A stretch of 15,153 nucleotides of DNA from an uncultured Opitutales bacterium (GTDB taxonomy: Bacteria > Verrucomicrobiota > Verrucomicrobiia > Opitutales > Intestinicryptomonadaceae). Positions 7,159 through 14,568 of the stretch are shown piece by piece. Location: positions 1 to 15,153 of the forward strand of contig URAJ01000052.1 in assembly GCA_900545715.1 (NCBI GenBank), in the 5' to 3' direction. The notes under the pieces were generated by a model. That model worked only from the letters and a program-made list of their open reading frames with translations, had not been told where the DNA came from and searched no databases. Position 1 is the first letter of the stretch; each line of letters starts with the position of its first letter. The position numbers and the translations under genes are program-made.

Positions 7159-9192
7159 TTAGAACCAAAGCCCAGAGAATATGAAGTATAGAAGGGCGCT
7201 TATGACGAGAACCGCCGCGCCGCCAATCTTGGCTCCGGTTGACGAAGTGAGGTCCATTGTAGTGTTGACTGGCATTTCGATGTCTTGCTTTAGCGGCTTT
7301 ACGAGCGTGAGCACCGCCATTACCGCGAGCGAGCATGCGAACGTAATCGCCATTCTGTTGAGGAACGCAATGTCGTTAAATTGCCATTGCAGCAAGCCAT
7401 AGACTATCGGGCTTGTCAGTATACCGAGCGCGCCGGAGAAGCGTGGAGCCCTCTTGGAGAACATCCCAAAAATGAACACCGCCAAAATACCCGGCGAGAG
7501 GTATCCTTGGAATTCCTGTATGAATGTGAATACACCGCCGAGATTGGGATTGGCAAGCAGGGGAGCCACAAGGCAGCCGATTGCGGCGAATATGAGCACC
7601 GCTATTCTGCCGACCAAAACTTGGTGCTTGTCGCTTGCGTGGGGGACTATGAACTTTTTGTAGATGTCGATTGTAAATATCGTCGAGGCCGCATTGAGCA
7701 TCGCCGCGAGCGAGCTTACCACAGCACCCAGCAGAGACGCGAATATAAAGCCCCTAAGCCCGAATCCCTCCGGAAGCACTTTGCTTATTAACAGCCCGAA
7801 GGCGGAGTCGTACTTGTATCCGTAGAGCGTCTTTACGATGGCGTCGTCGCCGGAATTTGTTTTTGAATGCTTTTGATTCCAGAAGTCGACAAGGGCTTTC
7901 GGACCGTTTGCGCCGCCGTGGGTTTTTGCCCAGCCGCTGTCGTACTTAAAGCGGATTTTCTGGAGCGAACCGTCGGACTTTGCCTTCTGGTAGGCTTTAT
8001 ACAGATTATTGGCGCCCTCTTCCGAGATAACCGCAACTTGCGCGGGCGCTTCCGACTTTTGTATCGTGTAGGTAAACTGCTTGACTGTGTCCTTGGCGGT
8101 GACGGGCTTTTTGAGCGCCTCCATCATGCCAAAGTACACAATGGAGTAGTTGCCGGCGTTTGTTGCCAAAATTTTTTGGTCGTTCATTGCGGACTTTGCC
8201 TGGTCTGCCGCGAAAAGGTTGAAGGCGATTATCCCGGGGATTACAATTATAAAGGGAATTATCAGTTTAAGGCTCGCCGCAAATATTACGCCCTTTTGCC
8301 CTTCCGCGAGGCTCGACGCGCCGAGGGTTCTCTGAATGATGTATTGGTTGAAGCCCCAATAGTAGAAATTGGGAATCCACAAGCCAATTATGAGAGCCGT
8401 CCACGGAACTTCCGGGTGGTCGGCTGGCAGGAACATCGTGAGCTTGTCGGTATTGAGTTTGAAGAATTTTTCAAGCGTTCCGGCGTCGGAAAGCGACGAG
8501 AGAGTATCGGGCGATATTGTCGCGGTCGTCGTTATTTCGGCAACGGGCGTCGCCGCAAAAGCATTGAATGCGAAATATGCTATTAGGGCGCCGCCCACAA
8601 TCAAAGCGGTTCCCTGAAGGAGGTCGGCCCAAGCGCAAGCCTTCAAGCCGCCGGCGCAAACATAGACGGCAGCTATGATGCCTATCGCCCAGCAGCAGGT
8701 TGAAATATCGAGGTCAATCGGCAGGTCTGCGCTGTGTCCGAACACTGTGTCGGCTACTGTCGCGCCTGAGTAGATGACTGCGGTTATGTTTACGAGCACC
8801 AGCACAATCACCATCATAAACGACATTACCGAGCGCGAAAGGGCGTCGAAACGATATTCCAAGAATTGCGGAACTGTGTACATTCCACTTTTCAAGAATT
8901 TTGGCAGGAATAGGAATGCGACGAATACGAGCGTAATTGCGGCCATCCATTCGTAGCTTGCAATCGCAAGTCCGGAAAGCCCCGAGGCGCTGCCGCTCAT
9001 TCCCACGAACTGCTCCGTGGATATGTTGGCGGCAATCAGCGAAATGCCTATCAGCCACCAAGTCAGCCCTCTGCCCGCGAGAAAGTATCCCTCGCTGCCG
9101 TTTTCGCCGCGGCTTTTATAAAGCCCGAGCGCAACTACCGCTATAATAAAAGCGGCAAACACTATAATATCTATAAGTACACTGGAAGTCAT
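7159..9192 (-). CDS. Na+/sugar symporter, SSS family (vSGLT-like)
   Basis: A sodium:solute symporter of the inner membrane, very like Vibrio vSGLT. Conserved blocks (numbered from the ATG at 9190-9192): LIAANISTEQFVGMSGS, ASYEWM, VNITAVIY, PNFYYWGFNQYIIQRTLGA, SLKLIIPF, VVSSLAAMLNAASTIFTIDIYKKF and FTFIQEFQGYLSPGILAVF. Residues matching vSGLT sugar contacts are present: N56, Q61, E81, N135, N275, gate Tyr278, K309 and Q559. The Na+-site serines are S493-S494. The position of vSGLT Ser91 is Ala84. The product is 677 residues, against about 540 for vSGLT, mostly because of an extra hydrophilic stretch at about 361-461. An in-frame ATG at 9249 would add 19 basic residues; the internal ATG fits family N-termini better. 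Neither start has a Shine-Dalgarno. Sugar specificity is unknown; galactose/glucose is the best guess. Confidence 0.92.
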   Translation of the reverse strand: MTSSVLIDIIVFAAFIIAVVALGLYKSRGENGSEGYFLAGRGLTWWLIGISLIAANISTEQFVGMSGSASGLSGLAIASYEWMAAITLVFVAFLFLPKFLKSGMYTVPQFLEYRFDALSRSVMSFMMVIVLVLVNITAVIYSGATVADTVFGHSADLPIDLDISTCCWAIGIIAAVYVCAGGLKACAWADLLQGTALIVGGALIAYFAFNAFAATPVAEITTTATISPDTLSSLSDAGTLEKFFKLNTDKLTMFLPADHPEVPWTALIIGLWIPNFYYWGFNQYIIQRTLGASSLAEGQKGVIFAASLKLIIPFIIVIPGIIAFNLFAADQAKSAMNDQKILATNAGNYSIVYFGMMEALKKPVTAKDTVKQFTYTIQKSEAPAQVAVISEEGANNLYKAYQKAKSDGSLQKIRFKYDSGWAKTHGGANGPKALVDFWNQKHSKTNSGDDAIVKTLYGYKYDSAFGLLISKVLPEGFGLRGFIFASLLGAVVSSLAAMLNAASTIFTIDIYKKFIVPHASDKHQVLVGRIAVLIFAAIGCLVAPLLANPNLGGVFTFIQEFQGYLSPGILAVFIFGMFSKRAPRFSGALGILTSPIVYGLLQWQFNDIAFLNRMAITFACSLAVMAVLTLVKPLKQDIEMPVNTTMDLTSSTGAKIGGAAVLVISALLYFIFSGLWF

Positions 9193-9282
9193 AATGCTAA
9201 AAAGTTTGTCTAAAAATTTTCCCTTTTTCAACACTAATTTAACCTTCATTGTATATTGAATTTCTCGATTTTCACCGCACAG

Positions 9283-9301
9283 GAGCGGATTATTCCGCGC
9301 C
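9283..9301. repeat. Small hairpin in the symporter upstream region
   Basis: GCGGATTATTCCGC at 9285-9298 is a 5-bp stem with a 4-base loop, extended by two outer pairs across a mismatch. It lies 85-110 bp upstream of the preferred symporter start. There is no U-tract on either strand. It could be an operator or a leader hairpin. Confidence 0.3.
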
Positions 9302-9405
9302 GTAATCGTGCCGGTTTATATGGAGTATCATTTGCCAACTTTTTATTTTTTTTAAGCTCGCGGCAGCTGAAATCCCACAACTTGAAATCGATTTTGCGTG
9401 CGGAG

Positions 9406-9735
9406 GTAAACACGATACAGCCAAAGGCGGGGAAGAAGAACGCAAAATAAACGTGAAGTATTAAGTTTAATAAGGCGCGAAAAAGAGTGCATAATAAAAC
9501 GCTAAACAATGCGCAAAGCAGAAAACTGCATTGCTAAACAAGGTACGGAACAGGGCATCAAATAAAGGGCCGTATAGCCAGACAAGGCATAGATAAAAAA
9601 CGTGAAACAAAGCGAAAAATAAATGTGAAACAGGGTATGGAACAAGTCGTTAAAGAATATAACAAGGCGCGCAATAAGGCGCAATAACGGTGGAGACATA
9701 CAATGCCGTAAACAAGGCCGCAATCAGGGCGTAGA
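9406..9735. repeat. Degenerate ~12-bp tandem repeat array
   Basis: A long run of related short units, plus-strand core about AACAAGGCG flanked by A/T, minus-strand core about CGCCTTGTT. Clear cores start at 9505, 9537, 9549, 9581, 9606, 9629, 9641, 9661, 9673, 9683, 9711 and 9722. Spacings cluster near 12 and its multiples, with drift. Minus-strand conceptual translation shows a 4-residue periodic Leu/Phe pattern because 12 is a multiple of 3. It is not CRISPR, since there are no conserved repeats of 23 bp or more and no spacers. It lies between the oxidoreductase terminator and the symporter gene. Boundaries are approximate. Confidence 0.6.
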
Positions 9736-9737
9736 AT

Positions 9738-9769
9738 AAAAAACGGCGCGGAAATGAAATTCTGCGCCG
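9738..9769 (-). terminator. Intrinsic terminator of the oxidoreductase gene
   Basis: CGGCGC (9744-9749) pairs with GCGCCG (9764-9769), with further pairing inside (GAAAT/ATTC with a bulge). On the minus strand the stem is followed by GTTTTTTATT (A6 at 9738-9743 on the plus strand). It is about 25 bp beyond the oxidoreductase stop at 9795. Confidence 0.8.
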
Positions 9770-9794
9770 CTTTATGAAACGTTATTTTATAAAC

Positions 9795-11096
9795 CTATAC
9801 GAGCTTGTATTGCGTTGGGTTTGGAATTGGCGCTATCGGCTTTTTGCCGTCGAGCGACAAGTTTTCAGGCAGCAGGCTCAGCTGGGATTTTTCCTTGAAC
9901 CATGCAGTCTTAATTCTCTTGCCGGCGTAGGCGGCTTCGCGCCCGGCTATCGCGACAAAACACGAGTCCGCGCAAGTCTTCATCGTATTGATGTGCTTGC
10001 CTGAGCGTATGGCGCCGAAAAGCGCTTCGTGTTCGCATACGAGGGCGTCCTTTTTCGGCATTTCAGACTTCCACGGCTTCTCGCCGGTTATTGTCTGAAT
10101 CCCGAAGGTCATGTCGAGCACGCCTTTTGTCCCGTACACTTTTAGCGGGCTGTACGGCGAAGTGCCGTTTTCCTGGCGGCATGCCGCTGTCAAAGATACG
10201 CCATTGCCAAATTCAAAATGAGCGTGCGTGTTAGATTGCCTGTCGCCAAGCTGCGGGTAGGGGATATCCGTCTGCCTTCCGCCCGAACCTATGACTTCCA
10301 CAGGCAGCTTGTCAACCGCCCACAGCGCGAGGTCGAGATTGTGGATATATTGCTCGACAAACTGGTCGCCCGAAGTCCATGTGAATGCAAGCCATCTCAA
10401 CAGCTGGTATCTGACGTCTTCCGGCACGAGGTTCGAGGGAACTTCGTACCAGCCTGTGAGGTATGTGGGCTCATACCGCAGACAAACTACCGATGTGATG
10501 TCTCCTATCTGCCCGTCGCGGACGCGGTCTATCGCCTCTTTTATTGCGGTGTGGTAGCGCATTTGTGTGCCGCACAGCACGTTCAGCCCCTTTTTGTCGG
10601 CGAGGGGAATGAGCTCATTATATATTTTTCTGAGCTGGACGCTGTCGATGCATATCGGTTTTTCGGCGAAGACGTGCTTGTTGGCTTTAAGTGCTTTTTC
10701 TATGTGGCTCGTGCGGAATACCGGAGGAGTTACGAGCGCGACTACGTCGGCGGGGGTTTGCAGAACCTTGTCTATCGCATCGAGCCCTAAGAAGGAGGTT
10801 TCTCCGCTTACCTTCCAGACGTCTTCCGGCTTTAAGCCTCTGCGTTTTGCAAAGGCGCGGACTTTATTGCCGCAATCTTCTATCCTCTCGGAGTACAAAT
10901 CGCCTGCGGCGATTATCTCTATGTTTTTGTCGGCGGCGAGCATATTTTGCAAAGCGCCCGTTCCGCGCCCTCCGCAGCCGACTATGGCGATTTTTATCTT
11001 GTCGGAGCCTTTTGCCGCGCCAAATGAGAATTTAGGCATTGCCAGCGACGCCGCTCCCGCGAGAGCCGCCGTCTTTATGAAATCGTTTCTTGTCAT
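9795..11096 (-). CDS. Gfo/Idh/MocA family oxidoreductase with Tat-like leader
   Basis: A 433-residue NAD(P)-dependent oxidoreductase-family protein. N-terminus: MTRNDFIKTAALAGAASLAM, resembling a Tat signal (x-R-R-x-F-L-K), but the second Arg is Asn. Next comes the Rossmann fold with IAIVGCGGRGTG (36-47), then VFAEKPI with the EKP motif at 145-147, GTQMRYH (176-182), and the C-terminal domain with GDQFVEQYIHNLDLALW (243-259). The frame continues 25 residues upstream, but the ATG at 11094-11096 has a good Shine-Dalgarno (AGAGGA, 11103-11108 on the plus strand) and opens the leader. Family members oxidise or reduce sugars, inositols or amino-sugar nucleotides, and exported forms keep their cofactor bound. 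The substrate is unknown. A minus-strand sugar symporter lies downstream, separated by a terminator and the repeat array, so the two share context rather than a proven operon. Confidence 0.9.
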   Translation of the reverse strand: MTRNDFIKTAALAGAASLAMPKFSFGAAKGSDKIKIAIVGCGGRGTGALQNMLAADKNIEIIAAGDLYSERIEDCGNKVRAFAKRRGLKPEDVWKVSGETSFLGLDAIDKVLQTPADVVALVTPPVFRTSHIEKALKANKHVFAEKPICIDSVQLRKIYNELIPLADKKGLNVLCGTQMRYHTAIKEAIDRVRDGQIGDITSVVCLRYEPTYLTGWYEVPSNLVPEDVRYQLLRWLAFTWTSGDQFVEQYIHNLDLALWAVDKLPVEVIGSGGRQTDIPYPQLGDRQSNTHAHFEFGNGVSLTAACRQENGTSPYSPLKVYGTKGVLDMTFGIQTITGEKPWKSEMPKKDALVCEHEALFGAIRSGKHINTMKTCADSCFVAIAGREAAYAGKRIKTAWFKEKSQLSLLPENLSLDGKKPIAPIPNPTQYKLV

Positions 11097-11133
11097 ATGT
11101 AATCCTCTAATTTTCGGTTTAAAAATTTGCAAT

Positions 11134-11162
11134 ATGTTAATAAATTTATGCTCAAATTGCAA
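11134..11162 (-). promoter_or_regulatory. Putative promoter of the oxidoreductase gene
   Basis: On the minus strand: TTGCAA (11157-11162), a 17-bp spacer, and TAACAT (11134-11139). Each box matches 4 of 6 consensus bases. It would give a leader of about 30 nt containing the AGAGGA ribosome binding site. Confidence 0.4.
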
Positions 11163-11182
11163 TACACGCAAGTTATTTTTAT

Positions 11183-11210
11183 TTGAAGCATTTTGACATT
11201 GTTATATAAA
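11183..11210 (+). promoter_or_regulatory. Putative promoter of the membrane-protein gene
   Basis: TTGAAG (11183-11188), a 16-bp spacer, then TATAAA (11205-11210). A perfect TTGACA at 11193-11198 is also present but too close to the A/T-rich -10 region. With the minus-strand promoter at 11134-11162 this makes a divergent control region of about 80 bp. Confidence 0.4.
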
Positions 11211-11250
11211 ATACTCTTGCCTTTTGCCTGGTAATGGCAATGTTTGGCGC

Positions 11251-11928
11251 GTGAAGATTTTTTATCCAAAGGGCTTGGCGGATATATGCGCGATACCGAA
11301 ATCGCTAATTGGGCGGACTCTCGCGCTCGGCGCGCTTGCCGGAATTTCAGGAGGTGCCGTTCTCGGAGCGTGGCATATTTTATGGCGCGCAATAGGAGTT
11401 ATGGCGTACGGTTCCGGGCTTGTGTTTGAATCCCGCGGCGCGGCTGCGGCGCATGCTCTCAGGAGCGTCGCGCAGGGGATTGTGTTTTTATTGAACTCGG
11501 CGGCGCTATCGTGCGTTGGGCTGGCGGCGGTATGGCTTGCGGTTTACATGGTGTTTAGATTTGCGAGAAATTCCCAAATGCAAAACTTGCAGTATTTTCG
11601 CATCTGGGTAGTGGCTCTCGTGCTGGCTTTTCCGCTTTCTATTGCGCTTGACGCTTGGGAGATTTTTGTCGAGGGGGCTCCCGGAGCATTTAAACTTGGC
11701 TCCATGATTTTAAATGCCGTATTGTTTGTCGTCTTTTTGGGGCTTGCAAGATTTTCATTCATCGAAAATCCCCCAAAGGGCGGGGGAGCTTGGAAAGAGG
11801 AGCTTTCAAAAGTCGAATTTGTAGGGATATTGCGCAAATCGATAAGGGCGCACTACCCGCATTTTAAGCGCAATGCGGTGGTCGCCGTACTGGTTTTTGC
11901 GGCAATCGCGCTCGTCGCGGGCGCATAG
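11251..11928 (+). CDS. Multi-pass membrane protein of unknown function
   Basis: No family is recognised. From the GTG at 11251 the product is 225 residues (MKIFYPKGLADICAIPKSL). Hydrophobic segments suggest four to five membrane spans: one around GRTLALGALAGISGGAVLGAW, a second in GIVFLLNSAALSCVGLAAVW, a third in IWVVALVLAFPLSIALDAW, a fourth in ILNAVLFVVFLGLARF, and a C-terminal VVAVLVFAAIALVAGA. Between spans four and five is a charged loop (KGGGAWKEELSKVEF) and a basic YPHFKRN stretch. A TTG at 11224 would add nine residues. Neither start has a clear Shine-Dalgarno; GTG is preferred because it leaves a plausible leader after the -10 box. The gene is monocistronic: its own promoter, then a strong terminator at 11956. 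It is divergent from the oxidoreductase. Confidence 0.75.
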   Translation: MKIFYPKGLADICAIPKSLIGRTLALGALAGISGGAVLGAWHILWRAIGVMAYGSGLVFESRGAAAAHALRSVAQGIVFLLNSAALSCVGLAAVWLAVYMVFRFARNSQMQNLQYFRIWVVALVLAFPLSIALDAWEIFVEGAPGAFKLGSMILNAVLFVVFLGLARFSFIENPPKGGGAWKEELSKVEFVGILRKSIRAHYPHFKRNAVVAVLVFAAIALVAGA

Positions 11929-11955
11929 GCTGTGCGGGATTTTTTTAGTAAAAAT

Positions 11956-11990
11956 ACGCGCGGGATATTGAGACCGGCGCGTTTTTTTTT
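11956..11990 (+). terminator. Intrinsic terminator of the membrane-protein gene
   Basis: ACGCGC-GG (11956-11963) pairs with CC-GCGCGT (11974-11982, one bulged G), loop of about 10 bases, followed by a run of nine T residues (11982-11990). It is 28 bp after the stop codon. Confidence 0.85.
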
Positions 11991-12266
11991 GCTTTGTAGG
12001 CGTTTTGGCCGAGAGCGCAAAAATTTTAAGATTTGCCGCCCAGATTTGCATAAAGATGTACGCATATTTCTTTTTCCGATTTAATTCGGCGCGCTGTATG
12101 ATTTTGCAAAAGTCTAAGCTACAAGAAAATATTAATTTTTTCGCCGTTCCCGTACTTCGCGCAGAAAATTTTTGCAATTTATTAAAAATGGCGGCTTTAA
12201 AATGCGCAATTATTTATGCCGGGAGGCTCTCTGAAACTAATGAGAGACGATAAATCCATAAAAGTA
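11991..12266. other. A/T-rich intergenic stretch
   Basis: About 275 bp between the terminator at 11990 and the epimerase promoter. Short ORFs on both strands lack plausible starts, ribosome sites or recognisable composition. A small inverted repeat CTCTC/GAGAG lies near 12231-12246. Nothing else is supported. Confidence 0.5.
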
Positions 12267-12295
12267 TTGACAAAATTTCCGCCCAGTGCGGTAAT
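12267..12295 (+). promoter_or_regulatory. Putative sigma-70 promoter of the methylmalonyl-CoA operon
   Basis: Perfect TTGACA (12267-12272), a 17-bp spacer, GGTAAT (12290-12295, 4 of 6 with the TAAT core). Transcription would start near 12302, giving a leader of about 26 nt with AAGG (12316-12319) 8 bases before the ATG. Confidence 0.65.
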
Positions 12296-12327
12296 CAACG
12301 CAATTTTTTTAAAAAAAGGTTGTTATT

Positions 12328-12747
12328 ATGATAAAGAAAATAGACCATATCGGTGTAGCCGTTAAATCAATTGACGACGCCGTCCCCTACTACGAAAACG
12401 CTCTCGGCCTCAAATGCGAAGGAGTCGAAGAAGTTGCGGATCAAAAAGTAAAGACGGCTTTTTTCTCCGTTGGCGGAGTTCATATAGAGCTGCTTGAACC
12501 CACCTCTCCCGACAGCCCGATTGCAAAATTCTTGGAAAAGAATCCCCACGGCGGAGTCCACCATGTGGCGTTTAACTCCGACGATATAGTCGCAGACCTC
12601 GCCCACGCGAAGGCGGCAGGCGTAGGCCTCATCAATGAAGAACCCAAGATTGGCGCGCACGCAAAGAAAATAGCGTTCCTGCACCCCAAATTCACCAAGG
12701 GTGTGCTGACCGAATTTTGCCAGGACGGCGATTGCTCCTGCAAATAA
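12328..12747 (+). CDS. mce: Methylmalonyl-CoA epimerase
   Basis: The enzyme interconverts (2R)- and (2S)-methylmalonyl-CoA, linking the B12-dependent mutase to the decarboxylase. The 139-residue product is a vicinal-oxygen-chelate fold protein with the family hallmarks: KIDHIGVAV with metal ligand His7, VHIELLEP (51-58), GVHHVAF with His79, GAHAKKIAFLHPK (109-121) and GVLTEF with Glu129. Length matches the family. A short Cys-containing tail (CQDGDCSCK) ends the protein. The start is set by AAGG 8 bases upstream of the ATG and a good promoter. It is first in a run with mmdA, an oadG-like gene and a biotin carrier, which strongly supports the methylmalonyl-CoA role over other VOC functions. 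Confidence 0.94.
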   Translation: MIKKIDHIGVAVKSIDDAVPYYENALGLKCEGVEEVADQKVKTAFFSVGGVHIELLEPTSPDSPIAKFLEKNPHGGVHHVAFNSDDIVADLAHAKAAGVGLINEEPKIGAHAKKIAFLHPKFTKGVLTEFCQDGDCSCK

Positions 12748-12767
12748 GCCCCGCCGCGCTTTGCACC

Positions 12768-12804
12768 GCCCCGCGGATTTCCGCAGGGCCGGCCGCATGG
12801 CGGC
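12768..12804 (+). other. Two small G/C hairpins between mce and mmdA
   Basis: GCGG-attt-CCGC at 12773-12784, extended by outer CC/GG pairs, and GCCGC-atg-GCGGC at 12792-12804. No U-tract follows, so full termination is unlikely. They might protect the upstream mRNA end or tune expression within the operon. Confidence 0.35.
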
Positions 12805-12849
12805 TTAAAAATTTACCGTTAAACATTCATCGCAACCGTATCTTATAAA

Positions 12850-14403
12850 ATGGCAATAGCAAAAAAATTGATGGACGAACTCGCCCGCCGCCGCGAAGAG
12901 GCGTACAACGCCGGCGGAAAGGCGAAACTCGAAGCCCGCCGCGCAAAAGGTCTGATGACAGCGCGCGAAAGAATTGAAGCCCTGTTCGACGCCGGGTCTT
13001 TCATGGAGTTCGGAATGCACGTTCAACACAACTGCCACAACTTCGGCATGGAAAAGAAGGTGCTGCCCACCGACGGCATAGTATGCGGAATCGGCACCGT
13101 CAACGGAAGGCAAGTGGCGGCGTTCAGCCAGGACTTCACTGTCGCGGGCGGATCCTTGGGCTCCAACCACGCCAAGAAAATATGCGATCTTATGAAGTTC
13201 GCCGGCGAAAACGGAATGCCCGTAATCGGCGTCAACGACTCCGGCGGCGCGAGAATCCAGGAAGGCGTTGAGTCGCTTTCTGGATACGGAAAAATATTCT
13301 GGCAGAACGTAAACCTCTCCGGAGTAGTTCCGCAGATATCCATAATAGCAGGCCCCTGCGCGGGCGGCGCGGCTTACAGCCCGGCTCTTATGGACTTCAT
13401 CATAATGACCAAGAAAAACTCCAACCTCTTTATCTGCGGCCCACAGGTCATCAAGGCCGCCACCGGCGAGGAAGCCGCGCTTGAAATGTTTGCCACCGCA
13501 GACGCGCACGCGACTGTTTCCGGCAACATACACTTGGTCGCCAACGACGACCGCCATGCTCTTGAGCTCGCCACAAAACTCTTGTCGTACCTGCCCTCAA
13601 ATAATATGCAGGAACCCCCGCACGACTACTCCATTCCGCTCGAAAAGACCTACGATCCCGAGCTTAACAATATCGTTCCGGAAACTTCAAAAGAAGCGCT
13701 CGACGTATATAAAGTTATAAACAGGATTGTCGATAACGGCGAATTTTTTGAAATACAGGGCTCCTTCGCCCGCAATATAGTAGTCGGCTTTGCCAGATTC
13801 CAGGGAATAGTGGCGGGCATAATTGCTAACCAGCCCGCCTACAAGGCCGGCTGCCTCGACATCGACGCCTCGGACAAGGCTTCGCGCTTTATCCGCACCT
13901 GCAACGAATTTAACGTTCCGATTGTGAACCTCGTGGACGTTCCCGGATTTATGCCGGGGCTCGCCCAAGAGCGCGGCGGCATTATCCGCCACGGCGCGAA
14001 GATGCTGTTTGCATACGCATCGGCGACAGTCCCGAAGATTACTCTCATAATGCGCAAGGCATACGGCGGCGCGTATCTTGCCATGTGCTGCGTCGATATG
14101 GGCGCCGACATGGTCTTCGCATGGCCGACGGCGGAAATTGCCGTTATGGGCGCAAAGGGCGCGGTCAACGTACTTTACGGCAAAGAGCTTAAAACGGCGG
14201 AAAATCCGCAGGAGCTCGCTGCAAAGCTTCGCGCCGAGTACAGCGAAAAGTTTGAAAGCCCCTACCAGGCGGCCGAAAAAGGCATGATAACCGACGTTAT
14301 TGAACCTGCGGAAACGCGCGGGGTCATAGCGCATGCGCTCAGGGCGACCCTCGGAAAGAGGCAGACCCGCATGCCGAAGAAGCACGGCAACATTCCGCTG
14401 TAA
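12850..14403 (+). CDS. mmdA: Methylmalonyl-CoA decarboxylase carboxyltransferase subunit (alpha)
   Basis: A biotin-dependent acyl-CoA carboxyltransferase of 517 residues. It moves the carboxyl group of methylmalonyl-CoA to carrier biotin, producing propionyl-CoA. Both crotonase-like halves are complete, with oxyanion-hole motifs GPCAGGA (168-174) and RKAYGGAY (402-409), plus NDSGGARIQEGVESLSGYG (129-147) and DVPGFMPG (363-370). Sequence alone cannot separate MmdA from propionyl-CoA carboxylase beta. The neighbours decide it: an OadG-like membrane subunit and a free biotin carrier follow, with no biotin carboxylase in view, so the Na+-pumping decarboxylase is favoured. The ATG at 12850 starts the usual MAIAKKLMDELARRR helix. 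It has no Shine-Dalgarno; TTATAAA directly precedes the ATG. Confidence 0.93.
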   Translation: MAIAKKLMDELARRREEAYNAGGKAKLEARRAKGLMTARERIEALFDAGSFMEFGMHVQHNCHNFGMEKKVLPTDGIVCGIGTVNGRQVAAFSQDFTVAGGSLGSNHAKKICDLMKFAGENGMPVIGVNDSGGARIQEGVESLSGYGKIFWQNVNLSGVVPQISIIAGPCAGGAAYSPALMDFIIMTKKNSNLFICGPQVIKAATGEEAALEMFATADAHATVSGNIHLVANDDRHALELATKLLSYLPSNNMQEPPHDYSIPLEKTYDPELNNIVPETSKEALDVYKVINRIVDNGEFFEIQGSFARNIVVGFARFQGIVAGIIANQPAYKAGCLDIDASDKASRFIRTCNEFNVPIVNLVDVPGFMPGLAQERGGIIRHGAKMLFAYASATVPKITLIMRKAYGGAYLAMCCVDMGADMVFAWPTAEIAVMGAKGAVNVLYGKELKTAENPQELAAKLRAEYSEKFESPYQAAEKGMITDVIEPAETRGVIAHALRATLGKRQTRMPKKHGNIPL

Positions 14404-14433
14404 GGATTATTAATAAGCCCGAAATTAAGGCCA

Positions 14434-14487
14434 AGTCCGCTACCCGGCTTCCGTAATTACGGTTGCCGAAGCCGTGGCGGGGGGACT
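14434..14487 (+). other. Long imperfect hairpin between mmdA and the oadG-like gene
   Basis: Nested pairing: AGTCC (14434-14438) with GGACT (14483-14487), CGGCTTC (14445-14451) with GAAGCCG (14468-14474), and a perfect 12-bp palindrome CCGTAATTACGG (14451-14462) at the top. On the plus strand it is followed by A residues rather than T, so it is not a standard terminator for mmdA. Possible roles are mRNA processing or stability, or an uncharacterised regulatory element. Confidence 0.5.
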
Positions 14488-14568
14488 AAAAAAATAGCTT
14501 TTGCGCAAGGCGCTTTTCAGGGGCGCATAGCACGGGGGCAATAAAGGCCGCAAAAAAAGGAAAAATTT

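Noticed and set aside
7867..8586. 239-residue plus-strand ORF
   Set aside because: Antisense shadow of the symporter, no recognisable domain.
9246..9723. Two minus-strand ORFs with periodic Leu/Phe residues
   Set aside because: The periodicity comes from the 12-bp DNA repeat; there is no ribosome site, and the pattern moves between frames.
9406..9735. CRISPR array
   Set aside because: Units are about 12 bp and degenerate, with no long identical repeats or unique spacers and no cas genes.
11806..12253. Small ORFs on both strands between the membrane protein and the epimerase
   Set aside because: They overlap the strong terminator or a real gene, lack ribosome sites and show no domain.
12805..13557. 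250-residue minus-strand ORF
   Set aside because: Antisense to mmdA, whose plus-strand product has complete family motifs; this frame is a shadow.
14404..14568. Cobalamin riboswitch before the oadG-like gene
   Set aside because: A structured element is present, but no B12-box sequence could be found and the position inside the operon is unusual.
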